Source: Lentzea nigeriaca
Lineage (GTDB): Bacteria > Actinomycetota > Actinomycetes > Mycobacteriales > Pseudonocardiaceae
Assembly (NCBI RefSeq): GCF_016907955.1
Contig: NZ_JAFBCX010000002.1
Location: 558,001 to 622,000, forward strand
Direction: 5' to 3'
Length of the DNA stretch: 64,000 nucleotides
The notes beneath the pieces are model-generated. The model saw nothing but the letters and a program-made list of their open reading frames with translations, was not told the origin of the DNA and did not search any database. This document shows positions 8,328-16,383 of this stretch, piece by piece. A program made the position numbers and the translations under genes. Numbering within the stretch: position 1 is the stretch's first letter; each line of letters opens with the position of its first letter.

Positions 8328-9068
8328 GTGCCGGTGCGGCGCGTCGAGCACATCATGGGCCTGCCGATCTCGGTGGACCTGCGTGACGGGGACGCCGCCC
8401 TCGCCGAACGGGCGTTCGCGTGGTTGAGGGAGGCGGACGACCGGTTCTCGCCGTTCAAACCGGACAGCGAGGTCTCCCGGCTGGACCGGGGTGAGCTGAC
8501 CAGGGAAGAGCTCACCCCGGACCTGGTCGAGGTGCTCTCGCTGTGCGACTGGTACGAGGAGTCGACGGGCGGCGCGTTCACCGCGCACGTGCCGGGCCGA
8601 GGACTCGACCCCTGCGCGGTGGTGAAGGGCTGGGCCGTGCAGCGCGCCGCCGACATCCTGCGTGAGGGCGGCGCGTCGGCGTTCTGCGTCAACGCCGGTG
8701 GCGACGTCGTCACGGCCGGCGAGCCGGAACCGGGAAAGCCTTGGCGCGTGGGCGTTCGGCATCCCGACATCGCGGATCAGGTCTGCGTCGTGCTCGGCGT
8801 ACGCGACGGAGCCGTTGCCACGTCAGCGTTGTACGAACGTGGGCAGCACATCCTGGACGGCCGTACCGGGCAGCCGGTCACGGGAATCCTTTCGATCACG
8901 GTTTTCTCCGATGACCTCGCGATCGCCGATACCACTGCCACAGCAGCGTTTGCGCTGGGCAGGGACGGGATCGAGTGGGCTGCGGCACAGGAGGACTGCG
9001 AGGTCTTCATCGTCGACGAAGATCGTCGCGTGTACTCGAGTCCTGGACTTCCCGTACACATCTGTTAA
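8328..9068 (+). CDS. apbE: FAD:protein FMN transferase (ApbE)
   Basis: A 246-residue ApbE-family enzyme that moves FMN from FAD onto a threonine of target proteins. Family signatures are visible: HIMGLPISVDL at the start, KGWAVQRAADIL, the metal and FAD-binding NAGGDVVTAG, HILDGRTGQPV, and ADTTATAAFALG near the end. It is short for the family (often 300 or more), mainly at the N-terminus, and has no signal peptide or lipobox. It would therefore act in the cytoplasm or reach its target before export. The GTG start lies two bases past the upstream stop, so the three genes form one operon. The obvious substrate is the FMN-binding protein encoded before it. Confidence 0.9.
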   Translation: MPVRRVEHIMGLPISVDLRDGDAALAERAFAWLREADDRFSPFKPDSEVSRLDRGELTREELTPDLVEVLSLCDWYEESTGGAFTAHVPGRGLDPCAVVKGWAVQRAADILREGGASAFCVNAGGDVVTAGEPEPGKPWRVGVRHPDIADQVCVVLGVRDGAVATSALYERGQHILDGRTGQPVTGILSITVFSDDLAIADTTATAAFALGRDGIEWAAAQEDCEVFIVDEDRRVYSSPGLPVHIC

Positions 9069-9171
9069 CATGCCCGCCCAACGGAGCGTTGACTCCGGGG
9101 CACGGATTTCGTTGATCAAGAGCTGGATCGGAGCTCGCGCTCGGGGCAAGACCCGGCCTGCTGTCGACCAA

Positions 9172-10737
9172 CTACTCGTGCGGAACAGCCCGTGGACGAG
9201 CGAATTCGGGAGCGCTCCCCACGGGCTGTTCCTGTTCTCCCGCAACGGTGATCGGTGGAACCTCGACGTCCTTCGCCGGCACGAGACGCGGGCCGTCCTG
9301 GCCGTGGACCGCACGTGGTTCCGGGAAGACGAAGAGCAGCGCCAGGAACAGCGCGGCGGCGACGGCGATCGACAGCGGCAGGCTGACGTCCACACCACCG
9401 GCCAGATCGCCCAGCGGCCCGACGAACTGCCCTGGCATGTTGGTGAAGAGCACGCCCGTGAGCGCCGCGACCCACCACGCCGTCATGCCGCGCCAGTTCC
9501 AGCCGTGCGTGAACCAGTACCGGCCGCCGCGCTGACGCCGGTTGAACACCTGCAGCGCCTCCGGGTCGTACCAGCCGCGCCGGGTGAACAGGCCGAGCAT
9601 CATCACGACCATCCACGGCGTGGTGCAGGTGATGATCAGCGTGGCGAACGTCGAGATGCTGCGCACGAGGTCCAGCCCGAAGCGGCCGACGAAGATGAAC
9701 ACGATGGCGAGCGCGCCGACCAGCACCGTCGCCTGCACCCGCGACAGCCGCGGGAACACCGACGAGAAGTCGAGGCCGGTGCCGTAGAGCGCGGTGGTCC
9801 CGGTGGACATCCCGCCGATCAGCGCGAGCAGGCACACCGGCAGGAAGAACCACTGCGGCGCGATCGCGAGCAGCCCGCCGACGAAGTCCTGCGCGGCCGG
9901 ATCCACATAGGACGGTGCCTTGGCGGCGATGATGCTGGCGGTCGCGAGGCCGAACAAGAACGGCACGAGCGTGGCGACCTGCGACAGGAACGCGGCGGCG
10001 ACGACACGGCGATGCGGGGTGCCCGCCGGGATGTAGCGCGACCAGTCGCCGAGGAAGGCACCGAACGAGACCGGGTTCGCCAGCACGATCAGCGCCGACC
10101 CGATGAACGCCGGCCAGAACATGTCCTGCGTGACCGTGCCCGCGTACGACGGGTCGAAGTCGCCGGCGAAGGCCAGGACACCGAGTCCGAAGAGCAGCGT
10201 CGCCGAGACGACCGCGATCTTGTTGACGAAGAGCATGAACCGGAACCCGTACGTGCACACGATGAGCACGAGCCCGGCGAACACCGCGTACGCCGTCGCG
10301 AAGGCCGGCGTGCTCCGCGGCACCCCGAAGAGCCGGTGCGCACCGCCGACCAGCGCGTCGCCCGAACTCCAGACCGCGAGCGAGAAGAACGCCACCGCGG
10401 TCAGCAGCGACAGGAACGAGCCCACGATCCGGCCGTGCACACCGAGGTGCGCGGACGAGGAGACCGCGTTGTTCGTGCCGTTGATCGGCCCGAAGATCGC
10501 CATCGGGCAGAGGATCAACGCACCGGCGAGCACGCCGAGGACGGTCGCGGCGAGTCCCTGCCAGAAGGACAGTCCGAACAGGATCGGGAACGCGCCCAGC
10601 ACGCAGGTCGAGAACGTGTTGGCACCGCCGAAGGCCAGGCGGAACAGGTCGAACGGGGTCGCGGTGCGTTCTCCGTCCGGAATCCGCTCGATCCCGTTGG
10701 TCTCGACCTGGGTGAGCGGCGGCGGTTGCTCGGCCAT
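9172..10737 (-). CDS. NCS1-family cytosine/purine permease
   Basis: A 521-residue membrane transporter of the nucleobase:cation symporter-1 family, with about twelve hydrophobic segments. Family features include the N-terminal RLAFGGANTFSTCVLGAFPILFGLSFWQG region, the loop FGPINGTNNAVSSSAHLGVHGR, and NPVSFGAFLGDWSRYIP. The start is ATG 10737, preceded by AGGAGG at good distance; an ATG 27 codons further up is rejected. The substrate (cytosine, purine, allantoin or hydantoin) cannot be read from sequence. It stands alone on its strand, behind the ADP-ribosylglycohydrolase gene and its terminator. Its last codons contain a long inverted repeat. Confidence 0.88.
   Translation of the reverse strand: MAEQPPPLTQVETNGIERIPDGERTATPFDLFRLAFGGANTFSTCVLGAFPILFGLSFWQGLAATVLGVLAGALILCPMAIFGPINGTNNAVSSSAHLGVHGRIVGSFLSLLTAVAFFSLAVWSSGDALVGGAHRLFGVPRSTPAFATAYAVFAGLVLIVCTYGFRFMLFVNKIAVVSATLLFGLGVLAFAGDFDPSYAGTVTQDMFWPAFIGSALIVLANPVSFGAFLGDWSRYIPAGTPHRRVVAAAFLSQVATLVPFLFGLATASIIAAKAPSYVDPAAQDFVGGLLAIAPQWFFLPVCLLALIGGMSTGTTALYGTGLDFSSVFPRLSRVQATVLVGALAIVFIFVGRFGLDLVRSISTFATLIITCTTPWMVVMMLGLFTRRGWYDPEALQVFNRRQRGGRYWFTHGWNWRGMTAWWVAALTGVLFTNMPGQFVGPLGDLAGGVDVSLPLSIAVAAALFLALLFVFPEPRAVHGQDGPRLVPAKDVEVPPITVAGEQEQPVGSAPEFARPRAVPHE
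9182..9232. terminator. 14-bp stem hairpin inside the 3' end of the permease gene
   Basis: GGAACAGCCCGTGG at 9182-9195 is perfectly repeated in inverted form at 9219-9232, with a 23-base loop. The stem lies within the last twenty codons of the permease gene and about 115 bases past the apbE stop. It may end transcription of the plus-strand flavin operon, of the permease, or of both. No thymine run is present on either side. Confidence 0.5.
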
Positions 10738-10857
10738 GAGGCCTCCTGACGCGGCGGCGGCTGGTGCGCCGACGCTACAAACCCACGAGTGACCCGGACC
10801 ACTGGACGTTTCGCCCAATTGGCGGCCTCAGATTGTGCAAATCATCCCGCCGCTGAC

Positions 10858-10880
10858 AGTACGCGGGGAGCTTTCGTACT
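10858..10880. repeat. 23-bp intergenic repeat, copy 2
   Basis: Identical to 4175-4197 over all 23 bases. Here it lies between the ADP-ribosylglycohydrolase stop and the permease start, next to a separate terminator hairpin. The AGTACG/CGTACT ends can pair; the long right arm present at copy 1 is missing. Confidence 0.75.
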
Positions 10881-10888
10881 ACAGGAGC

Positions 10889-10909
10889 GCACGCGGGGGC
10901 CCCGCGTGC
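10889..10909 (-). terminator. GC-rich terminator hairpin
   Basis: GCACGCGGGG and CCCCGCGTGC form a perfect ten-base inverted repeat around one G, nine bases past the stop of the ADP-ribosylglycohydrolase gene. It probably ends that transcript before the permease gene. Confidence 0.65.
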
Positions 10910-10918
10910 CGTCAGCGG

Positions 10919-11953
10919 TCAGGCGTAGCGGTCCTCGTCGAAGTCGAGGTTGACGGCCGAACGGCCTAGGTCGCGGCCCATGGTGTCGAGGACGTCTACC
11001 AGTTCCAGGGCGCTCAGCCAGTCGCGAGGGAGGGCCTCGGTGCCGTGCAGCGCGCCGAGCACGTTGCCGGTCAACGCTGCTGTGGCGTCACTACCGCCGG
11101 AATGGTTGGCGGCAGCACGCATCGCGTCCACGAACTGCACGGGCTTCGGATGCGTCAGCACCGTGTAGACCGCGATCGCGAGCGCCTCCGGGCCGGTCCA
11201 GCCGCTGCCGAGCCGGTCGACGCGCACGGACGACTCGCCGTCGTGCTCCTCGGCCAGCACCACGGCCCGCGTCAGCACCGTCGCCGTGTACGTGTCGTCG
11301 CGCAGCACCCGGCCGATGACCTGGTCGATCGCCTCCCGCAACGGCCTGCCCTTCACCGCGAGCAGGTGGATCAGCAACGCCAGCGCGCCGCCCGACACCC
11401 AGCCGCCCGTGCCGCCGTGGGTCAGTGCCGCGAACCGGCAGCCCAGGTCGTACGCGATCGCCGCGGACGGCGCGAAACCGGCGGGCGCGGTGCGGGTGAC
11501 GCCGTTGCAGCCGGACGACTCGTTGTGCGGGTTCTGCGGTGTGGACATGGTTTCCGAAGCCAGCGCGCGCAGGCACGTCAAACCCGGCGAACGGCTCTCG
11601 TACAGCCGTTCGTCTGCGAGCAGCCCCACCGATCCCCGTTCGGGGGCCGGCTGCTGCTGGGTGATCAACCAGCGCCGGTAGCTGTGCCACACCATCTCCG
11701 ACGGCTCCCACTCGCCGGTGCGCTTCCCGCGCACCCAGGCGCGCAGGTAGCCGTCGGCGGTGAAGAGCGTCAGCTGGGTGTCGTCGGTGACGAGCGCGGG
11801 CTTCGGTGGTGCGAGCACGCCACCGGCACCGTGTTCGCGCTGGATGTCGGCCCAGCCGAGGTACTGCACCGGTGCACCGAGCGCATCACCGAGAGCGCCG
11901 CCGAGGAGGCACCCGGCGCCGCGGTCAACCACGGAGTCACGATCTCGCGGCAC
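10919..11953 (-). CDS. ADP-ribosylglycohydrolase family protein
   Basis: A 344-residue DraG/ADP-ribosylhydrolase-fold protein. The family begins with GAGCLLGGALGDALGAP, as seen here at residues 11-27. The metal-binding residues lie in VTDDTQLTLF and in the C-terminal SGGSDATAALTGNVLGALHG. It is expected to remove ADP-ribose from an arginine or other acceptor using magnesium; the acceptor is not predictable. The start is GTG 11953 (MPRDRDSVV), chosen because residues upstream do not resemble the family; a second GTG seven codons in is possible. It is divergent from the AfsR-like regulator with about 100 bases between. Confidence 0.88.
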   Translation of the reverse strand: MPRDRDSVVDRGAGCLLGGALGDALGAPVQYLGWADIQREHGAGGVLAPPKPALVTDDTQLTLFTADGYLRAWVRGKRTGEWEPSEMVWHSYRRWLITQQQPAPERGSVGLLADERLYESRSPGLTCLRALASETMSTPQNPHNESSGCNGVTRTAPAGFAPSAAIAYDLGCRFAALTHGGTGGWVSGGALALLIHLLAVKGRPLREAIDQVIGRVLRDDTYTATVLTRAVVLAEEHDGESSVRVDRLGSGWTGPEALAIAVYTVLTHPKPVQFVDAMRAAANHSGGSDATAALTGNVLGALHGTEALPRDWLSALELVDVLDTMGRDLGRSAVNLDFDEDRYA

Positions 11954-12055
11954 GGATGAACAGTAGCGTCCCGCGAACTTGAACCGCACTTGTATCTGAG
12001 ACCCCGGCTCGCACACCTGTTGAAGTGACAAGGTCAGCGGGCGTGAGGGAGGGGC

Positions 12056-14821
12056 ATGCGGAGCAAAACCGGACTCGAGTTCGGCGTGCTCGGTCCACTC
12101 CAGGTGCTCGCGGACGGCAGGCTGATCCAGCTCGGCCGTCGCGGCATGCGCGGACTGCTGGCCATGCTGGTCGTCGAGGCGAACCGACCCGTCTCGATCG
12201 ACCAGATCGTCGACGCGCTGTGGACGGACTCGCCGCCGGCCACCGCGCGGACGATCGTGCACGGTTACGTCTCGCGGCTGCGCAAGGTGCTGGAGGAGGC
12301 CGACCCGTCGGGTTCGGCGATCATCCGCACCACGCCGACCGGGTACCAGCTGACCGTCGACCCGTGGCGTCTCGACCTGCACCGCGCCCGGCAGCTCGTG
12401 GCGTCTTCCCGCGGCAAGCCCGCCGCCATCAGGGCGGGCTTGTTGCGCGAGGCGTTGGGTCTGTGGCGCGGGCCGGTGCTCGCCGACGTACCGGGTGACC
12501 CGATGACCTCTGATCTGGAGGAGCTGAGGCTGTCGGCGTTGGAGGAACGCATCGACGCCGAGCTCGAGCTGGGCCGCCACCTGGAGCTGGTGGGCGAGCT
12601 GCGGGGCCTGTGCACCGAGTACCCGTATCGCGAACGCCTGGTCGCGCACAGCATGCGCGCGCTGTACCGGTCGGGGCAGCGGGCCGACGCTCTCGATGTG
12701 TACCAACGGTTCCAGCGCCGTGCGAGCGAGGAGCTCGGCATCGACCCCGGCCCGCAGCTGCGGTTGCTGCACGAGCAGGTGCTGCGTGACGACCCGGCGC
12801 TCAGCCTGATCGGCCCGGTCGAGTCGCGTCCCGTCGCACCCCGCGCGGGAATCGTGGCCCCGGCGCTGCTGCCCGCCTCCGCCTCGCGGTTGTTCGGCCG
12901 TGACGACGACAGGGCGTGGCTGGACAACGTGTGTGCGGCCAGGAACCTGCTCGGCACGACGGTGGCGGTGCTGACCGGCGCACCCGGTGTCGGCAAGAGC
13001 GCGCTCGCGATCACGTGGGGGCACGAGAACTCCGAGATGTTCCCGCACGGCGTGCTGTTCGCGTCGCTCGGCGACACCGAGCCCGGTGAGGTGCTGACCA
13101 GGTTCCTGGTGGCACTGGGCGTTCCCGCCGACGGTGTGCCGGTCGCGGTGGAGGACCGCGTCGGGCTGTACCGGTCGCTGCTGAACCGCCGGCGTGTGCT
13201 GGTGGTGCTGGACGACGCGACGGGCTTCGAGCAGGTGCAGCCGCTGCTGCCGCCGGGTTCCGGCTCGGTCGTGCTGGTGACGTCGCGGTCGAAGATGGAA
13301 CGGCTGGTCGTCACGAACAGCGCTCGGGTGCGCAAGCTCGGGCCGCTTTCCGACGAGGCCGCCCGCGAGCTGGTGGACGACGTGCTGGGCAAGCCGTTGT
13401 CCACGGAGGACCCGTCAGCGGCGAGAAAGCTCGCCGAGCTGTGCGGGGGGCTGCCACTGGCGTTGCGGGTGGCCGCGGCAAAGCTCGTGATCAGTCCGGA
13501 GTGGACGATCGAGGAGCTGCTGGGGGAGCTGGCCGACGACGGGCACCGGTTGCGTGGGTTGGACCTACCTGAGGCAGGCGTGGGGGTCTCGCGTGCGCTG
13601 GACCTGTCGACCCGCGACCTGCCGTACGAGCTCGGCGAGGTGTTCAAGTCCGTCGGCATGGCGCCGGGGCGCTGGATGTCCTCGCACGCCGTGGCCGCTC
13701 TGACGCGCACGCACGTCGACTCGGCACGTGACCGGCTGGCCCGGCTGGTCGGCGTGAACCTGCTCGCCGAACCGTGGCCGGACGGCTTCACGATGCACGA
13801 GCTGGTGCGGCTGTACGTGCGGGGAGCGGGCCGCCCGGACCTGGACTCGTTGCGGCGCCTGGTGAACTACTACCTCGTCGCGTGCGACCACGTCCGCCGT
13901 GCCATCCGGCCGGTGCGCGACGGGCTCGACTTCGCGTTGGGGGACAACGGTTCCACCGCGCTGCCGGCCTACGGCGACCCGATCGCCTGGTTCGACCGGG
14001 AGTGGCCCAACATCGTGGCGGTCGTGCACGCGTCCGCCGAAGCGGGCCTGCACGACCAGGTGTGGCAGCTCGTCAGGCTGTTGCACCACTACGCGACCGT
14101 GCGCGCGCTCACCGGGGAGTGGGTCGCGCTGGTCGGGTTCGGCCTGGCCGCGGCCGAGGTGACGGGGAGCCGCCTCGGACAGGTCCTGATGCTGGACACG
14201 ACCTACACGACGAACGCGAGGCTCGGACGTCCCGTCCTGCTGCCGGACGCTCGCCGTGCGCACCGGCTCGCGACCGAGCTGGGCGAGCGCCAGTACCTGG
14301 TGCTGACGCTCGCCCAGCTCGCGGACGTCCTGTTCCGGCTGGAGCACCACGACGAGGCGTTGCTGCACTTCTGGGAGTCGGTGCAGCTCGCGCAGCAGTC
14401 CGGTGACGTCGTCGGTGAGGGACACGGGCTCAACAACGTGGCACAGGTCGAACAGGCCCGCGGTCGTGTCGACGTGGCGCTGCGGCACCAAGCTCACGCC
14501 GTCGAGGTGTACCGGCGCTCCGGCGACCAGATCGCGTTGATCCGCGGCCTCGCGAACCTGGCGGAACTGCACCTGGAAGCCGGTTCGCTGGACCAGGCCG
14601 AGTCGCTGGCGCGGCAGGTCGTGGACCAGGCCGCCGTCGCCGAAGCCACGTACCTGGAAGGCTTTGGTCGCCAGGTGCTCGGCGGGGTGTTGCTCCGGCG
14701 GGCGGAATGGGTTGCGGCAGCAGCGGAATTGACCGAGGCACTGCGTCTGTATTCGCAGGTCAACTCGGCGCGCGCGGTCGAGGTGAGGACCGCACTGGAC
14801 TCGTTGTCGTCCGAGGTTTAG
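12056..14821 (+). CDS. AfsR/SARP-family regulator with NB-ARC and TPR domains
   Basis: A 921-residue transcription activator of the AfsR class. The order of domains is an OmpR-like winged helix (about 8-100, with SRLRKVLE), a bacterial transcriptional activation domain (about 100-245, ending DVYQRFQRRASEELGIDPGPQLRLLHEQ), and an NB-ARC ATPase with Walker A GAPGVGKSA near residue 307, Walker B VLVVLDDA and GLPLALR. The C-terminal third holds helical TPR repeats (for example AEVYRR-, LANLAELHLEAGSLDQAE-type units). Such proteins integrate ATP binding and often phosphorylation to switch secondary metabolism. No biosynthetic cluster is visible beside it, so its targets are probably elsewhere. ATG 12056 follows GGGAGGGG. 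A stand-alone gene with a strong terminator. Confidence 0.93.
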   Translation: MRSKTGLEFGVLGPLQVLADGRLIQLGRRGMRGLLAMLVVEANRPVSIDQIVDALWTDSPPATARTIVHGYVSRLRKVLEEADPSGSAIIRTTPTGYQLTVDPWRLDLHRARQLVASSRGKPAAIRAGLLREALGLWRGPVLADVPGDPMTSDLEELRLSALEERIDAELELGRHLELVGELRGLCTEYPYRERLVAHSMRALYRSGQRADALDVYQRFQRRASEELGIDPGPQLRLLHEQVLRDDPALSLIGPVESRPVAPRAGIVAPALLPASASRLFGRDDDRAWLDNVCAARNLLGTTVAVLTGAPGVGKSALAITWGHENSEMFPHGVLFASLGDTEPGEVLTRFLVALGVPADGVPVAVEDRVGLYRSLLNRRRVLVVLDDATGFEQVQPLLPPGSGSVVLVTSRSKMERLVVTNSARVRKLGPLSDEAARELVDDVLGKPLSTEDPSAARKLAELCGGLPLALRVAAAKLVISPEWTIEELLGELADDGHRLRGLDLPEAGVGVSRALDLSTRDLPYELGEVFKSVGMAPGRWMSSHAVAALTRTHVDSARDRLARLVGVNLLAEPWPDGFTMHELVRLYVRGAGRPDLDSLRRLVNYYLVACDHVRRAIRPVRDGLDFALGDNGSTALPAYGDPIAWFDREWPNIVAVVHASAEAGLHDQVWQLVRLLHHYATVRALTGEWVALVGFGLAAAEVTGSRLGQVLMLDTTYTTNARLGRPVLLPDARRAHRLATELGERQYLVLTLAQLADVLFRLEHHDEALLHFWESVQLAQQSGDVVGEGHGLNNVAQVEQARGRVDVALRHQAHAVEVYRRSGDQIALIRGLANLAELHLEAGSLDQAESLARQVVDQAAVAEATYLEGFGRQVLGGVLLRRAEWVAAAAELTEALRLYSQVNSARAVEVRTALDSLSSEV

Positions 14822-14919
14822 CCACTGTTTAGTCGTCTGGTCCCAAAACATGGGATGTTGGAAGTGCAGGCCGCCGAGTGGGGGATTACCGAGGGGGTAA
14901 GGCGCCTGCACCTGAGGAA

Positions 14920-14957
14920 GGCCCGACCGGCATTCGGGGGAGAGTGCCGGTCGGGCC
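14920..14957. terminator. strong bidirectional terminator
   Basis: A perfect 13-base stem, GGCCCGACCGGCA with TGCCGGTCGGGCC, sits between the convergent AfsR-like gene and the SGNH hydrolase gene. The position and stability point to shared transcription termination. Confidence 0.8.
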
Positions 14958-14964
14958 GCTCTCG

Positions 14965-15753
14965 TTACTGGAAGTTCTCGTCCGTGCACCTGGCAACGGG
15001 CAGCAGCTCAGGCCGCTTCGGTGCCATGCCGTCACCCATCGACTCGCCCCGCAGCTGCCTGCCGATCCACGGCACCACGTGTTCGCGCGCCCACTTCAGA
15101 TCGGCCTTCCGCTGCGTGACCCAGTCGGTCTGCTCCAGCGCTGGCCACGGTTCGTTCCACGAGTGGTCGTCCGTCAGCCCCAGCACTTCCGCCGTCTTGA
15201 GCGCGACCCGCTGATGCCCCTCCGGCGAGAGGTGCAGCCTGTCCTCGCTCCACGCGCGACGGTCGTGCAGCACGTGCATCGACCAGAGATCGACCATCCG
15301 GCAGTGGTACCGCTCGGCGATCGACCACAGGTGCGAGTTGTAGATCGCGACCTTGCCCCTGATGCTGCGCAGCAACGGCGTGGCGCGCGTGTCGAAGCCC
15401 GTGAAGATCACGACGTCGCACCCGGCCGACCGGAGGTCGGCCACCGCCACCTCGTAGACCTCGGCCAGCGCGTCCGGATCGCTGTTCGGCACCAGGATGT
15501 CGTTGCCGCCCCCGCAGAACGTCACCAGATCCGGTTTGAGCGAGATCGCGAGCGGCACCTGCTCGTCGACGATCTCCTGCAGCATCTTGCCTCTGATCGC
15601 GAAGTTGGCGTACCTGAACTCAGGCGCCTTCGCCGCGATCATCCCCGCCAGGCGGTCGGCCCACCCGACGTAGGTGTCTCCCGGGCCTGGATCGTCCATG
15701 CCCTCGGTGAAGCTGTCCCCCAGGGACACAAGACTGTTCCATCGCAGCAGCAC
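14965..15753 (-). CDS. SGNH/GDSL-family hydrolase
   Basis: A 262-residue esterase/lipase-fold hydrolase. Block I has the nucleophile in SLVSLGDSFTEG, block III has GGGND, and block V carries the Asp-His pair in DRLHLSPEGHQ. The oxyanion Gly of block II is in FAIRGKMLQEI. No signal peptide is visible with the chosen start, so it should be cytoplasmic. GTG 15753 is preferred to ATG 15834, because a clear GGGAGGGGG ribosome site precedes it and the protein then begins right at block I as in relatives. The substrate is unknown. It is convergent with the AfsR-like gene. Confidence 0.85.
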   Translation of the reverse strand: MLLRWNSLVSLGDSFTEGMDDPGPGDTYVGWADRLAGMIAAKAPEFRYANFAIRGKMLQEIVDEQVPLAISLKPDLVTFCGGGNDILVPNSDPDALAEVYEVAVADLRSAGCDVVIFTGFDTRATPLLRSIRGKVAIYNSHLWSIAERYHCRMVDLWSMHVLHDRRAWSEDRLHLSPEGHQRVALKTAEVLGLTDDHSWNEPWPALEQTDWVTQRKADLKWAREHVVPWIGRQLRGESMGDGMAPKRPELLPVARCTDENFQ

Positions 15754-15980
15754 AACATCCCCCTCCCTGAACGCGACTCCCTGCCCCGCCCGCGGCTCCC
15801 GTATCGCAGGCGACTGGTTAGCATGCACAACCAACCGCTGGTTACGCCACCGTCGGTTACGGCATCGTAAGTTTCGTTCGCTCTGGGTGACGATCCTTTT
15901 ACCACTCGATCGAGCGAAGCTTGAGGTGGATCCGGGCAGATCCGGGGGATTCGTCTCATTCGATCGCTACCTTCTGGCGG

Positions 15981-16376
15981 GTGCGTTCTGGTTTGCCGCT
16001 TCCTGCCCTCTCGCTGGGTGTAGCGCTTGTCACAGTCGGGGTGCTCGCGGGGCTGGCGATGTCCACCGGTGTCGTGCCGGTGCCCGGGCCGTCCGGCGGT
16101 GGCAGTGCCGAGGAGCCCGAGGTCGCCCAGATCGGCGGCGATCTGCCGCCCATGGAGTTCACGCCGGTGCCGTCGGCGGTCAAGGTGGCGCCCTCGCGGC
16201 CGTCCTCCACCCGACCGGTCGTGACTCCGCCGCCGCACTCGAACCCGGTCGTCACGCCGGAGGCCGTGGAGCCGCGGACGAGCGTCGTCGGCACCACGGT
16301 GATGCCTTCGGTGTCGCTGCCGGTGCTTTCGTCGTCGTCGGCGACCTCCGCTGAGCCGAGCGTGCCGGTTCCCTAG
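15981..16376 (+). CDS. small signal-anchored Pro/Ser/Thr-rich protein, function unknown
   Basis: A 131-residue protein with one hydrophobic segment near the start (LPLPALSLGVALVTVGVLAGLAM) and an otherwise low-complexity tail rich in Pro, Val, Ser and Thr (for example RPVVTPPPHSNPVV). It is probably anchored with the tail outside the cytoplasm. I do not recognise a family. GTG 15981 is the best start available; a TTG at 15921 would add 20 residues and neither has a strong ribosome site. Its stop codon sits in a small palindrome, CTAGTGCCGCACTAG at 16373-16387, that also holds the stop of the convergent next gene. Confidence 0.5.
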   Translation: MRSGLPLPALSLGVALVTVGVLAGLAMSTGVVPVPGPSGGGSAEEPEVAQIGGDLPPMEFTPVPSAVKVAPSRPSSTRPVVTPPPHSNPVVTPEAVEPRTSVVGTTVMPSVSLPVLSSSSATSAEPSVPVP

Positions 16377-16383
16377 TGCCGCA

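Noticed and set aside
12056-14821. AfsR/SARP protein as sign of a biosynthetic gene cluster next to it
   Set aside because: Neighbours are an ADP-ribosylglycohydrolase, an SGNH hydrolase and a permease; no synthase genes of any class are present within the window.
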